NCBI RefSeq assembly: GCF_020985305.1
Contig: NZ_CP087588.1
Location: 3,409,501 to 3,473,500, forward strand
DNA: 64,000 nucleotides
Direction: 5' to 3'
DNA from: Croceicoccus sp. Ery15
GTDB lineage: Bacteria > Pseudomonadota > Alphaproteobacteria > Sphingomonadales > Sphingomonadaceae
Positions 61,996 to 64,000 of this stretch are shown piece after piece (positions within the stretch are counted from its first letter, which is position 1; every line of letters begins with the position of its first letter). The notes under the pieces were generated by a model. That model saw only the letters and a program-made list of their open reading frames with translations, made no database searches and was not told where the DNA came from. Made by a program: the position numbers and the translations under genes.

Positions 61996-64000
61996 TCAAT
62001 GCGCGGCCGCGGCCAGCATGGCCGCATCGTCGCCGTGGTCCATCGGCGCGGTTGCACCGTGGCCTGCGCCCGCGACCTGCCCGTTCAGCAAGGCCGCCAG
62101 ATCGGCGGCACCCCAATCATGCACAGCCTGTCCCCCCGGATTCGACTGCGCCTGATCATGGGTCGAAGCGCCCTGTGCGTCGGCGGCCGCGGAGTCAATG
62201 ATTTGGTTCACCAGATGGGAAACCGCATCATTTCCGGTCACTTCCGACAAGGCCTCGCGCACTGCGCCCAGCGAAGCCCCATCCTGCTGAACGAGGCCTT
62301 GCGCCCCCTCGGGCACCGGCTGGGCCGACAACTGAAGCAGCGCCATCATTTGCGCAGAACCGGCATCACTGGCGGGCGCGCCATGGTCGGTCGCGAAATC
62401 GGCAGCCGCCTGCGTCGATGCGCCCAGACCGGCAATCTCATGCGCGGCGGGGGCAGGCTGAACCGCAAGGCCTGCGTCATCGCCAAGGTCGTTCGCCGCC
62501 ATCGAATGCGCTTGCGGTGCGTCGGCCACAATTGCTGCGACGGGCGCGCCCAGAGAGACTTGCGCAAAGCCCTGAATGTCGGTTTCGGGCTGGAAGCGGC
62601 CATTGTCCTGAGCGAACAGATGGTCGCGGCCCGTTTCCTCGAAATTAACCATCCGGTTGGCAAGAAAATAAGGTTCGGCCTGTGCGGCGCTCGACGCCAT
62701 CAGCGCGGCGGCGCTGGCAGCGATGGTCGCCATTTCCTGCGAACGCTGGTCGGTTGCCTTGCTGCCAAGCTGATATCGGAAGGCCGCATCGACCAGCGAG
62801 CCCGTGCCGCCGTTAAAGCTGCCCGTACCCACGATACGCACTTCGCCATCGATCGCCGTGCCGGCATTGCCGTCGCTGACCAGCGAGATATCGGTAATCC
62901 CCGCCTCGGCCAAAGTCATGAATTCGCCCGGCTGGAAGACGCCGTCGCCATTGTCCATCCAGATGCCGAACTGGCCAAAATCGGCGTCACTGGCATCCAG
63001 CACATCGCCATACAGCGCGTGCAGTGTCTGAAGATCGGTCAGCCCGTCTTCGTGGAAGATAAATTCACTGGCGTCGTCAACAATGCCGTTCCCGTTCGAA
63101 TCGCGCACCAGTATCGCATCGCCCGCGCCGATCCACGCGGTGTGGTCCAGCACGCCGTCGCCGTTGATGTCGTACATCACGCCAGTGTCGAGCGACTGGA
63201 AGTGGAAACCGTCACCGTCCATATCGAGCACGATCGGGTCGCCGAACGGGTTGATGAACAGGTGCTGGAAATCCTTGTCACCGTCGGAATCGGTCATTGT
63301 GACCTTCAGATCGATCGAAACCGCCTGCTCGTCGATAACCGAACGGATCAGCCCGATATCGTTGAATTTGACGACATCATTGTCGTTGGTCTCCGAACCG
63401 AATGCGACCGTCGAGCTGCTACCACCGGCATCGCCGGTTGCACGGTTCAGGTCAATTCCGCTGCCTTCCAGCCCGCTGGACGACGAAAGCAATTGCACGC
63501 CGGTGATGACATAGGCTTCATCGCCCTGAAGATAGTCGTTCGCTTCGATAATGACGAAACCGTCGTTGTTGTCGAGGACGGGATTGCCAAAGCCTGCGGG
63601 AATGGCGTCGCCGTTCAGATAGATATCGTCCGAACCGACGATGATTGTCCGCGTCGTCAGCGTGGTGGTCGGGTCGTTGGGGTCGGCCAGCTGCAGGACC
63701 ACGATGAAATCTTCGTTCCCGCCTACACCGTCGAGGGTAAAGGTCAGACCCGAAACGAAGCCCGTCGCCGGCACGTCATATTGCATCGCATCGTGCGAGT
63801 GGAAGCGCAGCTGCAACATCTCGCCCTTCTGGATTGTGTCGCCCGCAACGCCAAAAGCGGTGTTGCTGGTCGAAATCCAGGTTTGCGATCCGCTAATGCT
63901 TTCGCCCTCTGACAGAACATTGTCACCGCCAGCGTTCAATACGCCGTCATAGCCCGTGATCTGCACATAGATCGTATCGTCGGCACCGTTGTTCAGCTCG
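61996..64000 (-). CDS. C-terminal part of a large secreted calcium-binding/adhesin-like protein (5' partial)
   Basis: At least 667 residues; the frame stays open to the window edge, so the start lies outside. The visible part has beta-sandwich-like repeats and an EF-hand/dockerin-like run: LDMDGDGFHF, YDINGDGVLDH, VRDSNGNGIVDDASEF and WMDNGDGVFQPGEF, each rich in calcium-type Asp/Asn. This block is typical near the C-terminus of large type I secreted proteins. The last 200 residues are Ala/Gln/Asp-rich and probably hold the exporter signal. As first gene of the exporter operon it is the expected cargo. LapG-type cleavage would need an N-terminal site, not visible here. Confidence 0.85.
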   Translation of the reverse strand, partial: ELNNGADDTIYVQITGYDGVLNAGGDNVLSEGESISGSQTWISTSNTAFGVAGDTIQKGEMLQLRFHSHDAMQYDVPATGFVSGLTFTLDGVGGNEDFIVVLQLADPNDPTTTLTTRTIIVGSDDIYLNGDAIPAGFGNPVLDNNDGFVIIEANDYLQGDEAYVITGVQLLSSSSGLEGSGIDLNRATGDAGGSSSTVAFGSETNDNDVVKFNDIGLIRSVIDEQAVSIDLKVTMTDSDGDKDFQHLFINPFGDPIVLDMDGDGFHFQSLDTGVMYDINGDGVLDHTAWIGAGDAILVRDSNGNGIVDDASEFIFHEDGLTDLQTLHALYGDVLDASDADFGQFGIWMDNGDGVFQPGEFMTLAEAGITDISLVSDGNAGTAIDGEVRIVGTGSFNGGTGSLVDAAFRYQLGSKATDQRSQEMATIAASAAALMASSAAQAEPYFLANRMVNFEETGRDHLFAQDNGRFQPETDIQGFAQVSLGAPVAAIVADAPQAHSMAANDLGDDAGLAVQPAPAAHEIAGLGASTQAAADFATDHGAPASDAGSAQMMALLQLSAQPVPEGAQGLVQQDGASLGAVREALSEVTGNDAVSHLVNQIIDSAAADAQGASTHDQAQSNPGGQAVHDWGAADLAALLNGQVAGAGHGATAPMDHGDDAAMLAAAAH

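Overview
The window is GC-rich, densely packed bacterial DNA. Gene content (TonB-dependent receptors, a Tat-exported glycosidase and esterases, a DUF3772 mechanosensitive channel, a NodT-type RND efflux operon, a LapG-like peptidase beside a type I secretion operon) and protein character fit an alphaproteobacterium of the order Sphingomonadales, perhaps Erythrobacteraceae. That placement is inference from family content only. No rRNA, CRISPR array, insertion sequence or phage gene was seen. One tRNA (Gly, CCC) is present.

Layout. Positions 309-7452 hold envelope and housekeeping genes: an L,D-transpeptidase, a large MscS channel, a tiny acidic lipoprotein, an APC amino acid permease and a membrane-anchored HExxH protein. 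Positions 7670-30326 form one continuous pectin/uronate utilisation locus. It contains uxaC with a mannitol-dehydrogenase-family reductase, uxaA, a six-gene run from a TonB receptor through an esterase and GH43 to a TRAP transporter, a PL1 pectate lyase with a cupin lipoprotein, a five-gene run dhuI-kduD-kdgK-carboxylesterase-acetylesterase, a LacI regulator and a 2-keto-4-pentenoate hydratase/FAH-family protein. Five copies of one 14-bp pseudo-palindrome (GGTAACCGGTGTCA; one copy has a single mismatch) sit in front of every operon of this locus and, apart from one weak partial match, were not noticed elsewhere. This is the strongest system-level signal in the window.

Positions 30381-33188 carry a fructosamine-kinase-like gene, a low-molecular-weight phosphatase with an apparent frameshift, a GntR regulator and a TetR regulator. 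The TetR gene diverges from a three-gene RND efflux operon (33267-39197). Positions 39220-49423 are mixed: an NHL-repeat protein, a TauE permease, a GGDEF-EAL protein, cytidine deaminase, a small MscS, S1/P1 nuclease, a queuosine-precursor transporter, a CNT nucleoside transporter and a 2OG-Fe(II) oxygenase. Positions 49445-54150 hold pabB, the tRNA, an alpha/beta hydrolase, two coupled cysteine desulfurases and a [2Fe-2S] ferredoxin.

From 54376 to the right edge lies a Lap-like surface-protein system: a LapG-type peptidase, convergent with a minus-strand series of adhesin (cut by the window end), OmpA-family protein, TolC, ABC exporter, SleB cell-wall hydrolase and HlyD. Insertion of a wall hydrolase with overlapping reading frames between the exporter and its adaptor is unusual.

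How the pectin genes are inferred to cooperate: secreted PL1 and esterases open the polymer, the TonB receptor takes in oligomers, GH43 and the cupin work in the envelope, and the TRAP system imports uronates. UxaC, the reductase and UxaA then convert galacturonate to 2-keto-3-deoxygluconate (KDG), DhuI and KduD bring the unsaturated product to KDG, and KdgK phosphorylates KDG. No KDPG aldolase, polygalacturonase or unsaturated-glucuronyl hydrolase is present, so those steps must be encoded elsewhere.
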